DNA of 54,426 bases from Chitinophagaceae bacterium (GCA_024643655.1 JAHEMM010000009.1:1-54426); one strand, 5' to 3'. Shown: positions 1 to 9,119, counted from the stretch's first letter. Numbers and translations: made by a program. Notes: generated from the letters alone by a model not told the origin.

Positions 1-725
1 TTAGCTACACCCGGTACAGTAGGACATTTATCATTATCATCAATGATGCCATCGCCATCAGTATCTTTTGGTGCAGGCGGCTCTTCTACTTTTGCAGGTT
101 GTTTATGCTTGCCGAATAATTTCAGCTTTAATCCCATATGAATATTCTGGTTATAATACTTTACAGCCGTGTTTGGATTACCACTGTTATCAATATTAGT
201 AAGTCCATGAATATAACGACCAAAAATGGTTACCCGGCCATGAGGAAATAACTCAACTCCACCTGTTACTGAACCATTCAACGTTTTAAAATCATCATCA
301 TTAACGTTAGGACTGTTTTTATCCTTAACTTCTGTAAGGATATCCTGCTGCCAACCTACAGTAAAAGCAAGGCTTTTACTTGCATGTAATTTCAATAATA
401 ATGGAACAGAGATATAACTCATTTTTCCACTGAATGTAGTACCATTATCCACTTCTGGTATAAGTGAATTACGGGAAAGTAAGATTTGTGGTTCAAAAGA
501 AAGGCGCTTACTTAAAGGTACATTTAACCAAAAACCTGTAGCCCATCCGGTATGAAACTTATAGTCAATATTTCCGGTATTAGTACCTGTAATCCTTAAT
601 TTACTCAAATTAACGGCGCCTAAAAGGCCACCAGAAACGGTGTATTTATCTTTTGCCACAACATCCTGAGCCATAATGGCTAAAGAAAGGCAAAGAGTTA
701 ACAACACTGCGAAAGTCTTTTTCAT
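1..725 (-). CDS. OmpA-like outer-membrane barrel protein, 3' part missing
   Basis: The reading frame starts at the ATG complementary to 723-725 and runs off the left edge without a stop (241 complete codons visible); the TTA at 1-3 is not in frame. Seen: a signal peptide (MKKTFAVLLTLCLSLAIMAQ), then about 185 residues of alternating aromatic and polar strands like a PorT/OMP_b-brl_2 barrel, then a Pro-rich linker and a DTDGDGIIDDNDKCP calcium-binding thrombospondin type 3 repeat at about residues 221-235. Known of such architectures: a TSP3 linker after a barrel usually leads to a C-terminal OmpA peptidoglycan-binding domain, which would lie outside the window. It is divergent from the LytS gene at 934. 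The barrel and linker are well supported; the OmpA domain is inferred. Confidence 0.85.
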   Translation of the reverse strand, partial: MKKTFAVLLTLCLSLAIMAQDVVAKDKYTVSGGLLGAVNLSKLRITGTNTGNIDYKFHTGWATGFWLNVPLSKRLSFEPQILLSRNSLIPEVDNGTTFSGKMSYISVPLLLKLHASKSLAFTVGWQQDILTEVKDKNSPNVNDDDFKTLNGSVTGGVELFPHGRVTIFGRYIHGLTNIDNSGNPNTAVKYYNQNIHMGLKLKLFGKHKQPAKVEEPPAPKDTDGDGIIDDNDKCPTVPGVA

Positions 726-933
726 GTTTTAATTTTATTTTAACAATTTATTAGTTTGCAAAAAAACAACTAAAACATTGCTTTTGTTCTGACGAAGGCT
801 CAGCTTTTATCTGTTTTTATGCGAACAGTTAATTTTTTTATGTAAACAAGGTGAATTTATTATCAAAACCCTTCATCTAATTCATTGCAAAAATTATAGG
901 CGTTCTCTTTGATAAAGAAATTAACTTGCTAGT

Positions 934-1989
934 ATGTATGATTTGTTTACAAAGCCGGGTGTAAAGAACTTTCTTTTATTGCTTATTATATGGTATCTGT
1001 GTATTACGATATATTCTATATTAGGTATGTCGCCTTATTCTATGCTTTACAGGTATGAATTTTATACAAAATTTTCGTGGCCGAATTTTGTATTAATTTA
1101 TTTTCTCATCATATGGATTATCCCCAATTCATTTAATGGGAATAAGCTTTTAAAATTAATTGCCCTGACATTTGTTGCATTAATTGTATTTATTGCCATT
1201 CGGTATATCAATAATTCCTTTTGGGAGAAAGATTACTATTATTCCTATGATTCACAAAATATAAAGTATAAGTTGTCTTTCATAAGGATTCTGGCCTGGG
1301 AAACAGATAGAGGTATTCTTTTTATATTTTTAGGCTATGCATTCAGGCTGATCATTGACCGAATTAAAACGGAATCTGATAAAAGAAAAATAGAGCAGGA
1401 AAAAATAAAAGCAGAATTGGCCATCCTGCACTCACAGTTAAATCCACATTTTCTATTTAATGTTTTTAATAGCATTTATTCAATGGCTTTAAAAAAGTCG
1501 GAACGAACACCTGATGCCATTTTAAAACTTACAGAAACCTTTAGGTATATTCTTAGGAAAAATGGAGAATCGGTCACCATCGGGGATGAAATTGAACATA
1601 TAAAAAGATTATTGGATTTTGAGAGAATCCGATATCCCAAAGCAGTAATTCATTTTGATATTAAAGCTGATGAAAAACAAATGCAACAAGTTATCACCCC
1701 TTTAATATTTTCTCCGTTTATTGAAAATGTTTTAAAACACGGAGATCCAGGAACGGAAGAAACGCCTATTTCAATATTAATCGAAATTAATAATGATGAG
1801 ATAATATTTTCTGTTAAGAATCCTGTTGCTACTTCACAAACACTGTTATTGGAAGAGTCAGATAATCAACAAGGGCTTAAAAACTTACAAAAGAGATTAG
1901 AACTTATTTATCCAAATCGATTTGTATTAAAGACAAAAAAATCAAATAATTCTTTTTCTGCTTACCTTTCTATAAAAAATAGTAATTAA
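934..1989 (+). CDS. LytS-family sensor histidine kinase
   Basis: A 351-residue membrane kinase. Four hydrophobic segments (about 13-33, 50-64, 73-90, 124-143) precede a charged coiled-coil linker (145-165). The His_kinase domain has the typical QLNPHFLFNVFNS motif, with H172 the expected phospho-accepting histidine; the HATPase N-box is FIENVLKHG near 260. The family autophosphorylates and passes phosphate to a LytTR response regulator. The TAA stop is followed directly by the regulator's ATG at 1990, so the two are surely cotranscribed. The sensory ligand cannot be told. It is divergent from the OmpA-like gene, a possible target; that is inference only. Confidence 0.93.
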   Translation: MYDLFTKPGVKNFLLLLIIWYLCITIYSILGMSPYSMLYRYEFYTKFSWPNFVLIYFLIIWIIPNSFNGNKLLKLIALTFVALIVFIAIRYINNSFWEKDYYYSYDSQNIKYKLSFIRILAWETDRGILFIFLGYAFRLIIDRIKTESDKRKIEQEKIKAELAILHSQLNPHFLFNVFNSIYSMALKKSERTPDAILKLTETFRYILRKNGESVTIGDEIEHIKRLLDFERIRYPKAVIHFDIKADEKQMQQVITPLIFSPFIENVLKHGDPGTEETPISILIEINNDEIIFSVKNPVATSQTLLLEESDNQQGLKNLQKRLELIYPNRFVLKTKKSNNSFSAYLSIKNSN

Positions 1990-2706
1990 ATGTATGTAGT
2001 AGCTATTGATGATGAAAAAAATGCTTTGGATATTATTGAAGAGTATTGTTCAAAAATAGCTGAGATTGCTGATTTAACATTATTTACCGATCCGGTAGAA
2101 GGATTGAATTATATTAAGCAAACACCAAAAGTCAGTATAGTTTTTTTGGATATAAGAATGTCGAAGATAAGCGGACTGGAGCTGGTAAAACAACTTCCGG
2201 AAAGCATAAGTATTATTTTTACAACAGCTTACTCAGATTATGCAGTAAAAGGTTTTGAATTTGATGCGGTTGATTATTTAATGAAACCCTTTTCATTTGA
2301 CCGTTTTAATAAGGCCTTCAAGAAAGCAATGAAGATGTCTTTACTCAGTACTAAAGAATTTGATACATCTTCAAAAAAAATTCTTTCTCCAGATGATTTC
2401 ATTTTTGTTAGATCTGAAAACAGACTTATAAAAATAAAAATTAATGAATTGTTATATATAAAAGCAATGGGTAATTATATTACATTTTGCACCGATAATG
2501 AAAAAATAATTTCTTATAATACAATGGCAGAAATTGAGCAACAGCTAGAACCTTATAATTTTATAAGGGTGCACAAATCATATATCGTTTCAATAATTCA
2601 TATTCAGGTAATTGAAAAAAATAAAATTAAAATAGGCAATAAAACAATTCCCATTGGTGAAACATATAAAAAGAATGTAAAAAAGTTGCTCAATAATTTA
2701 TTATAG
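1990..2706 (+). CDS. LytTR-family response regulator
   Basis: 238 residues. An N-terminal receiver domain has the acidic pocket DDE at 7-9, phospho-acceptor D54 (VFLDIRM) and K at about 99 (MKPFSF). A LytTR DNA-binding domain covers about 135-238 (FIFVRSENRLIKIKINELLYIKAMGNY, FIRVHKSYIV). Such proteins bind direct repeats upstream of target genes after phosphorylation by the cognate LytS kinase. It abuts the kinase gene with no spacer and is followed at 2722-2755 by a strong palindromic terminator. Confidence 0.94.
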   Translation: MYVVAIDDEKNALDIIEEYCSKIAEIADLTLFTDPVEGLNYIKQTPKVSIVFLDIRMSKISGLELVKQLPESISIIFTTAYSDYAVKGFEFDAVDYLMKPFSFDRFNKAFKKAMKMSLLSTKEFDTSSKKILSPDDFIFVRSENRLIKIKINELLYIKAMGNYITFCTDNEKIISYNTMAEIEQQLEPYNFIRVHKSYIVSIIHIQVIEKNKIKIGNKTIPIGETYKKNVKKLLNNLL

Positions 2707-2721
2707 AAATATATAGGCAAT

Positions 2722-2755
2722 AAAAAAGCGGATATGATATCATATCCGCTTTTTT
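2722..2755. terminator. Perfect palindromic, bidirectional terminator
   Basis: An A6-GCGGATATGAT / ATCATATCCGC-T6 perfect inverted repeat lies between the convergent LytTR gene and the lipoprotein gene at 2771. A/T tracts on both sides allow it to end transcription from either direction. Confidence 0.85.
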
Positions 2756-2770
2756 TATTTAAGTGTTTAC

Positions 2771-3379
2771 TTAATATTCTGTAGTCTTATCAAGTATCAG
2801 CTGTTTCATTGCCTCACCTGGTTGTAATTTATATTGCAACTGGCGCATTTTTCCTGTTTTTGTATCACCATCATAAATAGGAAATCTTCTGACCAGTGTA
2901 TTTTCTACAAACTCATACTCATCACCGCCTTTATAACCAACCAGTGCTTTGTCATCTGCAGGCAGGTCTGGCATATGCACCATCCCAATTGATTTGCCAT
3001 TGAATGTAGAGAATACATGTAAATGTCCCATATTGTCTGCAGACATATCGATAACACCAATTTCAGGTGAGTTATCGCCATCTATATCGTTAATAATTAC
3101 ATCTTTTATTGAGCCTTTTACATCAGAGCTTAGTGTATCATTAGTTTCTGTAAGTCCTGACGGAATTATTTTGAAATGATGTTCATCATTTTCACCAGCA
3201 GTGGAGATTGAAAATTTATATTTATCATAGGTTACCTCCTTACTAAATGGAGTTTGGATGTTTCCGCTTGCTGTTGTTTTTGTGGTATCATCAGTAGAAG
3301 CTTCTTTATCTGCAGCATTATTACAACTAAATAATAATGCTCCTATTGTTGCAGAAAAAAATATTTGTTTAATATTCAT
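2771..3379 (-). CDS. PliI-like lipoprotein (possible lysozyme inhibitor)
   Basis: 202 residues with a lipobox (ALLFSC, C19), so probably a lipoprotein facing the periplasm or cell surface. The C-terminal half has the pattern I associate with PliI, the inhibitor of invertebrate-type lysozyme: a DVIINDIDGDNSPEIGV segment at about 92-108, a GHLHVFS strand, then VGYKGGDEYEFVENTLVRRFP. The middle Asp-rich stretch also resembles FG-GAP/VCBS calcium loops. No activity can be shown from sequence. It lies 34 bases downstream of the crystallin gene on the same strand, so the two may be cotranscribed. Confidence 0.6.
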   Translation of the reverse strand: MNIKQIFFSATIGALLFSCNNAADKEASTDDTTKTTASGNIQTPFSKEVTYDKYKFSISTAGENDEHHFKIIPSGLTETNDTLSSDVKGSIKDVIINDIDGDNSPEIGVIDMSADNMGHLHVFSTFNGKSIGMVHMPDLPADDKALVGYKGGDEYEFVENTLVRRFPIYDGDTKTGKMRQLQYKLQPGEAMKQLILDKTTEY

Positions 3380-3413
3380 ATAATCTGTTTATTAATAAAG
3401 TTAAAAATAAGGT

Positions 3414-4649
3414 TTAATATGACCCTCCGGTTGTGTAAATAATCATGGATGATGCCTTATCGGCCCAGCCAGAAAAATTAAATTTATTCTTAGTTCTTAA
3501 AACATTGTAACTACTACCCTTGAAATTAGGCTGATCATATAATACCACTTTCCATCCTGCAGGAAGTTGAAGAGAACTTAATGCATTATCCGGGAAACCA
3601 ACATTTGGTAAATAATTAATAGAACCGGATCTTAATGTGATTGACTTTCCGCCAAAATTTTCATCTTCATAAAGTGTTACGTAGTCATTACTGCTTTCCG
3701 GATAATAATTATTGTTGTTATTATTATTATTGTTTTTGTTTCTTGTAATTAAAACACTGGATACTTTATCATTCCAATCCCGGCTCAAACAACTAACATC
3801 ACCAGAGTAAGTAGCACTTCTTCCAGAGTATTTTGCATCTTCATAAACTGTAATAGACCATCCGGAAGGTATTCTGATAGAGGAAAGGTTGTCATTACTT
3901 AAACCAAGACCATTCACATCATGATAACCGGCGCTAAGAGAGCTGGCTCTTCCCCCATAATAACAATCTTCGTATAATGTAACAAGACTAGTATTAACAT
4001 TATTATTATTGTTATTATTATTATTACTTCTTGTAATTAAAACACTGGATACCTTGTCATTCCAATCCCTGCTCAGACAACTTACATCGCCTGAGTAAGA
4101 AGTACTTTTTCCAGAATAGTTTGCATTTTCATAGATTGTAATAGTCCATCCGGAAGGTATTCTGATAGATGAAAGGCCATCATTTTTAATTCCAAGGCGA
4201 TTGACATCATGATAACCGGCACTTAAAGAGTTGGACCGTCCTCTGTAATTACAATCTTCGTATAAAGTAACAAGACTATTATTTACAGGTGGATTTTCTG
4301 GTAACTGAGTTGCATTACCAATGTTATCAACAATAATGCTAAAGGTTTTATCATTCCAGTCACGACTTAAACAGCTTACATCATTTGTATAAATCATTTT
4401 AGAGCTACCACCTCCCGGAACATCGCTTGTATATAATACTACTCTCATCCCATTTGGAACTTTAATAGACGATAACTGTGCTGCACCGATTCTTGTTTGT
4501 TTAAGTGTGTAACGACCAGCTTTAAACATTTCGCTGCCGCCGCCGTAATTACAATCTTTATAGAGAGTAACATAATTTTGAGCTAAACTGATGCCCGATA
4601 CTGCTAAAGCAATAAAAAGCATCAAAGTGATTTTTTTTTGCATGTACAT
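3414..4649 (-). CDS. Secreted protein with four beta/gamma-crystallin domains
   Basis: 411 residues with a signal peptide ending SGISLAQ. Four beta/gamma-crystallin units follow at about 26-110, 127-208, 222-303 and 320-408, each opening with VTLYEDxNYGG-like Greek-key strands and carrying a D/N-W-N-D-K-S/V-S-S calcium-site segment (SRDWNDKVSSVLI) in units 1-3. Domains 2-3 and 3-4 are joined by pure Asn runs of about 8-9 residues. The family binds calcium and is often extracellular. Start: ATG at 4649 or, equally possible, the ATG two codons later at 4643 giving MQKKITL. Function beyond Ca2+ binding is unknown. Confidence 0.85.
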   Translation of the reverse strand: MYMQKKITLMLFIALAVSGISLAQNYVTLYKDCNYGGGSEMFKAGRYTLKQTRIGAAQLSSIKVPNGMRVVLYTSDVPGGGSSKMIYTNDVSCLSRDWNDKTFSIIVDNIGNATQLPENPPVNNSLVTLYEDCNYRGRSNSLSAGYHDVNRLGIKNDGLSSIRIPSGWTITIYENANYSGKSTSYSGDVSCLSRDWNDKVSSVLITRSNNNNNNNNNVNTSLVTLYEDCYYGGRASSLSAGYHDVNGLGLSNDNLSSIRIPSGWSITVYEDAKYSGRSATYSGDVSCLSRDWNDKVSSVLITRNKNNNNNNNNNYYPESSNDYVTLYEDENFGGKSITLRSGSINYLPNVGFPDNALSSLQLPAGWKVVLYDQPNFKGSSYNVLRTKNKFNFSGWADKASSMIIYTTGGSY

Positions 4650-4955
4650 TAATTTTTATATTTTACTTGTAATAATGGTCAAATATATTTTTTTTTTTAA
4701 ACTACTTAACCAAAAAATTGAAACAAATTTTTAAACGATAAGTTCAGAATAAACTGGTAATTGTTTCGTCACTTAAAAACGCCTATTTGCATAAATATTA
4801 ATCTTGTTTAAATAAAGCAGGTCAGGTATTGAGTTCAAAAAAAGGGTGAGCCTATTACTTTAAAAAGCATGTTCTACTTTATTACCAGGTAGAACAGACT
4901 TTTAATACAGTTTCAAATTCTTTGTATACACGGAATCAGAAAATTAGTATAACAA
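4650..4955. other. Intergenic, 306 bases, AT-rich
   Basis: It separates two minus-strand genes and should hold the promoter of the crystallin gene near 4660-4800. Besides the hairpin at 4871-4895 I see only A/T runs and no convincing small ORF. Confidence 0.5.
4871..4895 (-). terminator. Hairpin downstream of the Lcl-domain gene
   Basis: GTTCTAC (4871-4877) pairs with GTAGAAC (4889-4895) around an 11-base loop. Read on the minus strand it is followed by a short T-rich stretch, so it may end transcription of the gene at 4956. The stem is short. Confidence 0.4.
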
Positions 4956-5405
4956 CTAAAATTCTCTAATGGCACGAACATGGCCTTTGTTTTCTTTCTG
5001 AGATTCACCTTGAAAAGGCACAGATGGATCTTTTCCATAAGCGGTGCTTTTGTCTGTTTCTGATGGTGTAGAACTCCAGTAAAATTCTATTGTAAAATTA
5101 CCGATGCTGCCACTTTGTTTCATCATTTCGTTCAATTCATCTTTATTAGGTAAGCGCCAATCTGTAAAATTTTGTCTCATTGATTTATGAAGACAGTTAA
5201 TATTTACAATTTCCTTTGCTGCATACCAGCTCCAGCCACCTTCTAGATCCATCGTTTCGGCAACCAGTCCATGCATTTTATCAGCAGATAACTTAAATAC
5301 ATAGCCACCTAGTTCGGGATGCAAGCCAATGGTATATTTTTTTTGTGCAGTTGATACAAAAGCCAGACCTAGAATAACAGCCGCCATTAAGATAATTTTT
5401 TTCAT
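4956..5405 (-). CDS. Exported Lcl C-terminal domain (DUF1566) protein
   Basis: 149 residues with a signal peptide (MKKIILMAAVILGLAFVSTAQ). The rest matches the Lcl C-terminal / DUF1566 pattern: GGYVFKLS near the start, HGLVAE, a conserved W, FTDWRLPNKDELNEMM at about 94-109, FYWSST at about 122-127, and a final VRAIREF. Members are extracytoplasmic and related to FGE-sulfatase or C-type-lectin-like folds; no catalytic role is evident. Probably monocistronic. Confidence 0.8.
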   Translation of the reverse strand: MKKIILMAAVILGLAFVSTAQKKYTIGLHPELGGYVFKLSADKMHGLVAETMDLEGGWSWYAAKEIVNINCLHKSMRQNFTDWRLPNKDELNEMMKQSGSIGNFTIEFYWSSTPSETDKSTAYGKDPSVPFQGESQKENKGHVRAIREF

Positions 5406-5515
5406 AAAGGTTATTTAGTGGTAAAATATATATATGCTTAAAGTTAAAAGTATTTATGGTTTTAAAATTGAAATATTGGCTACAAGAGGGGTGATTGTAA
5501 AATAAGGTTGTTTCA

Positions 5516-6196
5516 TTAATCAGGGTTTTTAAAAATCGATATGCTATAAATAGTTGCGCCTTCGTTGTATACGGTACTCGTATTTTGTCCGTTTGAGTAT
5601 TTACCCGCATCATAATTTACTCTGAAAGAAATACCTTCAGGTTGATTGCTAAATGTGGCATATTCCCGGGACTCAATTTCAGATCGTAGGATTTCTTTCA
5701 CCTTACCATAAATACTTTCAACATCTTTCAGTAACATGCCCACATGAATTCCTTTTTCTGTTTTGTACGTTTTATCCCAAACTTCAATATTGCTTATTCT
5801 CGCATTCTCATTTATTGGTGCTTGTGCATCTTCCTCATCGGCATAAAGCGTCATTACCATTTTTTCATCTTTGGATAGGCCTTGTGCCTGTTGATCATTA
5901 AGTATAACAGCAATTAAAGCAACTCCTTCCCCATCTCTTGTACGACTAAGCAACATTGGATTAACAGCGGTACGCACTTCTTTTACAGTCCATCCTAATT
6001 GAACTTTTCCAGCCACATTTTCTGTTATTAATTTGCCATTATCGACTTGCTGCATACCCTTCTCTTTCAAAGCCAGTTCTCTTTCTTTAAGTGCTAGTTC
6101 TTTTTCTTTCAGTTCTAATTCTTTTTGATTGTTTTTATTAGAGCCACATGAAATAATAACTAAAGTCATACAAATAATAAGCAGTAATTGACGCAT
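5516..6196 (-). CDS. Lipoprotein with KE-rich coiled coil, function unknown
   Basis: 226 residues with lipobox VIISC (C17). A short heptad-like run of repeated KELALKE units (about 25-46) predicts a coiled coil. The remainder holds two SmpA/BamE-reminiscent turns: VQLGWTVKEVRTAV and GIHVGMLLKDVESIYGKV. The lipoprotein at 12969 carries a similar GIKIGSTLKDLLIENGQ segment, so the two may share a domain. No function assigned. Confidence 0.7.
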   Translation of the reverse strand: MRQLLLIICMTLVIISCGSNKNNQKELELKEKELALKERELALKEKGMQQVDNGKLITENVAGKVQLGWTVKEVRTAVNPMLLSRTRDGEGVALIAVILNDQQAQGLSKDEKMVMTLYADEEDAQAPINENARISNIEVWDKTYKTEKGIHVGMLLKDVESIYGKVKEILRSEIESREYATFSNQPEGISFRVNYDAGKYSNGQNTSTVYNEGATIYSISIFKNPD

Positions 6197-6299
6197 GATT
6201 TTTTTTGAAATTTACTTAATCTTTAGAAAAAACAAGTTTAGTGATTAACTTATTTAGCATTTATTAGTAGATAAATAATGTTGGATTGCAATCTTGCAA

Positions 6300-6485
6300 C
6301 TAATCAACATTGGTATCAGCTTTATTCTTTTTACGGGATTTTAGATAAGCGGGAATGGCCCAGACAAGAAAAATTAAAACTAAAAAAAATATAATTGTTT
6401 CAGTCACCATGTAACCCATACTGAACATGACAAAAAAATACATTAAAAAGATTAAAATAACAGTTAGAAAAATTTTTAGTCCCAT
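6300..6485 (-). CDS. Small two-helix membrane protein
   Basis: 61 residues starting at the ATG at 6485 (MGLKIFLTVILIFLMYFFVMF). Two hydrophobic helices (about 4-23 and 29-47) are followed by a basic tail (KSRKKNKADTNVD). The frame stays open upstream to 6584, but that extension is Lys/Phe-rich without protein character, so I prefer the inner start. Function unknown. Confidence 0.55.
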   Translation of the reverse strand: MGLKIFLTVILIFLMYFFVMFSMGYMVTETIIFFLVLIFLVWAIPAYLKSRKKNKADTNVD

Positions 6486-6618
6486 GTGTTTTGATTTTAT
6501 ATTTAAAATTAAGTTGTCTGTAGTAGGCAATAAAAATTTCTTTTCTAAGCAACCTGAATATTTGTTTATAAAAAACATGTTCATTCAATTAAAGACTTTG
6601 CTTAGCAGATTTGTAAAA

Positions 6619-6649
6619 CAAAAAACCCCAACATTTCTGTTGAGGTTTT
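6619..6649 (-). terminator. Rho-independent terminator of tRNA-Phe
   Basis: On the minus strand AACCTCAAC pairs with GTTGGGGTT (arms 6639-6647 and 6624-6632, one T-G pair) and is followed by a T run, directly downstream of the tRNA 3' end. Confidence 0.75.
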
Positions 6650-6652
6650 ATG

Positions 6653-6725
6653 TGGTGTGGGCCGGGGTTGAACCGGCGACACATGGATTTTCAGTCCATT
6701 GCTCTACCAACTGAGCTACCGCACC
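6653..6725 (-). tRNA. tRNA-Phe (anticodon GAA)
   Basis: A 73-nt cloverleaf on the minus strand: acceptor GGTGCGG, D-arm GCTC..GAGC, anticodon stem ATGGA/TCCAT with loop CTGAAAA (anticodon GAA), variable GTGTC, T-arm GCCGG-TTCAACC-CCGGC, acceptor CCACACC, discriminator A. CCA is not encoded. One acceptor pair, position 5 with 68, is C-A rather than Watson-Crick as read here. Confidence 0.93.
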
Positions 6726-6787
6726 ATCCTGAAACACAGCTACTCCGGTAAGTGGAAGCCTATCTTCGCTTTTGTGCTTCGGGGTTG

Positions 6788-6795
6788 CAAATATA
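6788..6795 (-). promoter_or_regulatory. Likely promoter -7 element of tRNA-Phe
   Basis: TATATTTG on the minus strand matches the Bacteroidota -7 consensus TAnnTTTG, about 62 bases upstream of the tRNA 5' end. The upstream TTG box is weak (TGG at the expected spacing). Confidence 0.5.
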
Positions 6796-6842
6796 GAAGG
6801 AATTCACAAAAAATCCACATTAAAACAGATTAATGTTTGTTC

Positions 6843-9119
6843 TTACATTCCATATAGGCTTAAAAACTTGATCCGCATGATTTTCAATTGTTCCCAACTG
6901 AAATTAAACTCAGACAATTCATCCATTGCCACCTGTAGCGATGAGGTTTCACATCCTTTAAAATACTCCAATATCTCTTCCTGATCATCTTCATCCAGCA
7001 TTTCATCTATTGCATAATCCAAATTAAGCTTGGTGCCGCTGGCAGCAATGGTTTCCATTTCTTCCAGCATTTCGTCCATTTTCCAGCCTTTGTTTTTAGA
7101 AATTGTTTCCAAAGAAACCTTTTTATCTGTATTCTGGATGATATAAACTTTACTACCACTTTTGTTCATCACACTCTTCATCACAAAATCATCAGGCCTT
7201 TCAATATTATTGTCTTCAACATATTGTTTTATAAGCTCCACAAACGGTTTTCCGTATTTGATAGACTTGCCTTTACTTACTCCCTGGCATTTCTCCAGAC
7301 CTTCCATTGTAATGGGATAAAAAGTGGCCATATCTTGTAACGAATTTTCAAGAAAGATGACAAAGGGCGGCAGGTTTTTTTTCTTTGCTTCTTTTTGCCG
7401 CAGATCCATCAACATGCTCATCAATTGTTCATCTACAGCAGAACCTACAGTTGTTTCAATAGTTTCTTCATCATCAGCATTAGCATTATCATATAACTTG
7501 TTCAAAACAATTTTAAAAGAGCTTGGTTTTTTTAGAAAGGCAGAAGCATTCTTTGAGAATTTTAGTACACCATATTCTTCAATATCTTTTTTTAGCATGC
7601 CTTCTAAAATCATTTGGCGAATCAATGAATTCCAGAAATGATTGTCTTTGTCATTGCCACTTGCAAAACATTTTAAAACATCATGCCGGAACATTTGTAT
7701 TTGTGGTGTCAACTTTCCGCTAATGATTTTTACTACATAGTCAGTAGCAAATCGTTCGTCTAATTCTTTAATTGCTTTTAAAACAAGAATCACTTCCTCT
7801 TTTGCTTCAATTCTTTCTTTAGGGTGTTTACAGTTATCGCAATGACCACAGTTTTCATTTTCATAGTCTTCACCAAAATAACTCATCAAGATTTTGCGAC
7901 GACAAACCCCGGTTTCGGCGAAAGCAACAGTTTCATTTATAAGTTGTGCACCCACTTCTCTTTCGCTCAATGGCTTGTCCCGCATCAGATGCTCCAGTTT
8001 ACTTACATCTTTATGCGAATAATAAAGAATACATTTTCCTTCCAGTCCATCTCTTCCGGCACGGCCGGTTTCCTGGTAATAGTTCTCTATAGATTTTGGA
8101 ATATTATAATGGATCACAAAACGGATATCAGGCTTGTCTATTCCCATGCCAAAGGCAATAGTAGCACAGATTACCTGCATCTCTTCGCCCAGGAATAAAT
8201 CTTGTCTTTGTGATCTTAACTTACTGTCCAACCCTGCATGATATGCTACAGCTTTAATACCATTGGCCATCAATATATCAGCTAACTCCTCTGTAGTTTT
8301 TCTATTAAGTGTATAAATAATACCGCTTTTTTTGCCCATGCTTTTTACAAAGCGAACAATGTTTTCATCAACTTGTGCCTTTTTTATTTTGGGCAATACT
8401 TCATAATAAAGGTTTGAACGATTGAATGAAGAGATAAAAATATTAGGTTTTTGAAGATCAAGGTTCTTAACAATATCACTTTGTACTTTTGGTGTAGCAG
8501 TAGCCGTTAAAGCAATTACCGGTGCATCTGGATTTATCTGTATCATCATCTCCCGCAAACGTCTATATTCAGGACGAAAATCATGTCCCCATTCTGAAAT
8601 ACAATGTGCTTCATCAACTGCAAAAAAAGAAATTTTAAGATCTGCAAAAAACTCAATGTTGTCTTGTCTGGTCATTGTTTCGGGTGCCACATATAGCATT
8701 TTTGTTTTCCCGGATTTTAGATCATCGTGTACTTCTTTAATTTCTTTTTTATTTAAGGTTGAGTTTAAAAAGTGAGCAACGTTATCATTACTACTATAGC
8801 CTCTAACTAAATCAACCTGATTTTTCATTAAGGCGATCAACGGGGAAACAATCAAAGCAACACCATCACTAATCATTGCCGGTAACTGATAACATAAACT
8901 TTTACCTCCACCAGTTGGCATTATTACGAAAGTGTCGTGGCCAGCTAATAAAGACTCGATTGCTTTTTCCTGCGTGCCTTTGAATTTGTTGAATCCAAAA
9001 TACTCTTGCAGGGATTTGTGCAAGTCAAATTTCTGCTTCGTTGTTACTGCTTTTGTGGTTTTTCCTTCACCAGCCTTTGCTTTTTTACTTGCAGGCTTCT
9101 TTACTGTTGATGTTGCCAT
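6843..9119 (-). CDS. recQ: ATP-dependent DNA helicase RecQ
   Basis: 758 residues. After a basic Lys/Ala-rich leader (1-30) come the RecQ helicase motifs: Walker A MPTGGGKS (67-74), DEAH (169-172) with the aromatic-rich SEWGHDFRPEYR loop, and HYNIPKSIENYYQETGRAGRDG in the second RecA lobe. The RQC zinc-binding cysteines (CRRK..CGHCDNC) lie at about 405-435. A winged-helix region, an HRDC domain (about 580-650) and a further helical C-terminal extension complete it. RecQ unwinds 3'-5' for recombination and fork repair in the cytoplasm. ATG at 9119 chosen as first start of the frame; the tail after HRDC is common in Bacteroidota RecQ. Confidence 0.97.
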   Translation of the reverse strand: MATSTVKKPASKKAKAGEGKTTKAVTTKQKFDLHKSLQEYFGFNKFKGTQEKAIESLLAGHDTFVIMPTGGGKSLCYQLPAMISDGVALIVSPLIALMKNQVDLVRGYSSNDNVAHFLNSTLNKKEIKEVHDDLKSGKTKMLYVAPETMTRQDNIEFFADLKISFFAVDEAHCISEWGHDFRPEYRRLREMMIQINPDAPVIALTATATPKVQSDIVKNLDLQKPNIFISSFNRSNLYYEVLPKIKKAQVDENIVRFVKSMGKKSGIIYTLNRKTTEELADILMANGIKAVAYHAGLDSKLRSQRQDLFLGEEMQVICATIAFGMGIDKPDIRFVIHYNIPKSIENYYQETGRAGRDGLEGKCILYYSHKDVSKLEHLMRDKPLSEREVGAQLINETVAFAETGVCRRKILMSYFGEDYENENCGHCDNCKHPKERIEAKEEVILVLKAIKELDERFATDYVVKIISGKLTPQIQMFRHDVLKCFASGNDKDNHFWNSLIRQMILEGMLKKDIEEYGVLKFSKNASAFLKKPSSFKIVLNKLYDNANADDEETIETTVGSAVDEQLMSMLMDLRQKEAKKKNLPPFVIFLENSLQDMATFYPITMEGLEKCQGVSKGKSIKYGKPFVELIKQYVEDNNIERPDDFVMKSVMNKSGSKVYIIQNTDKKVSLETISKNKGWKMDEMLEEMETIAASGTKLNLDYAIDEMLDEDDQEEILEYFKGCETSSLQVAMDELSEFNFSWEQLKIMRIKFLSLYGM

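Noticed and set aside
3700..4030. Regular ATT/ATTATT runs suggesting a CRISPR or satellite
   Set aside because: They are trinucleotide runs coding Asn linkers in the crystallin gene, with no spacers. No CRISPR-like array was seen elsewhere in the window.
7824..8198. 124-codon plus-strand frame inside recQ
   Set aside because: It is antisense to the RecQ zinc-binding and helicase region, with no protein-like pattern.
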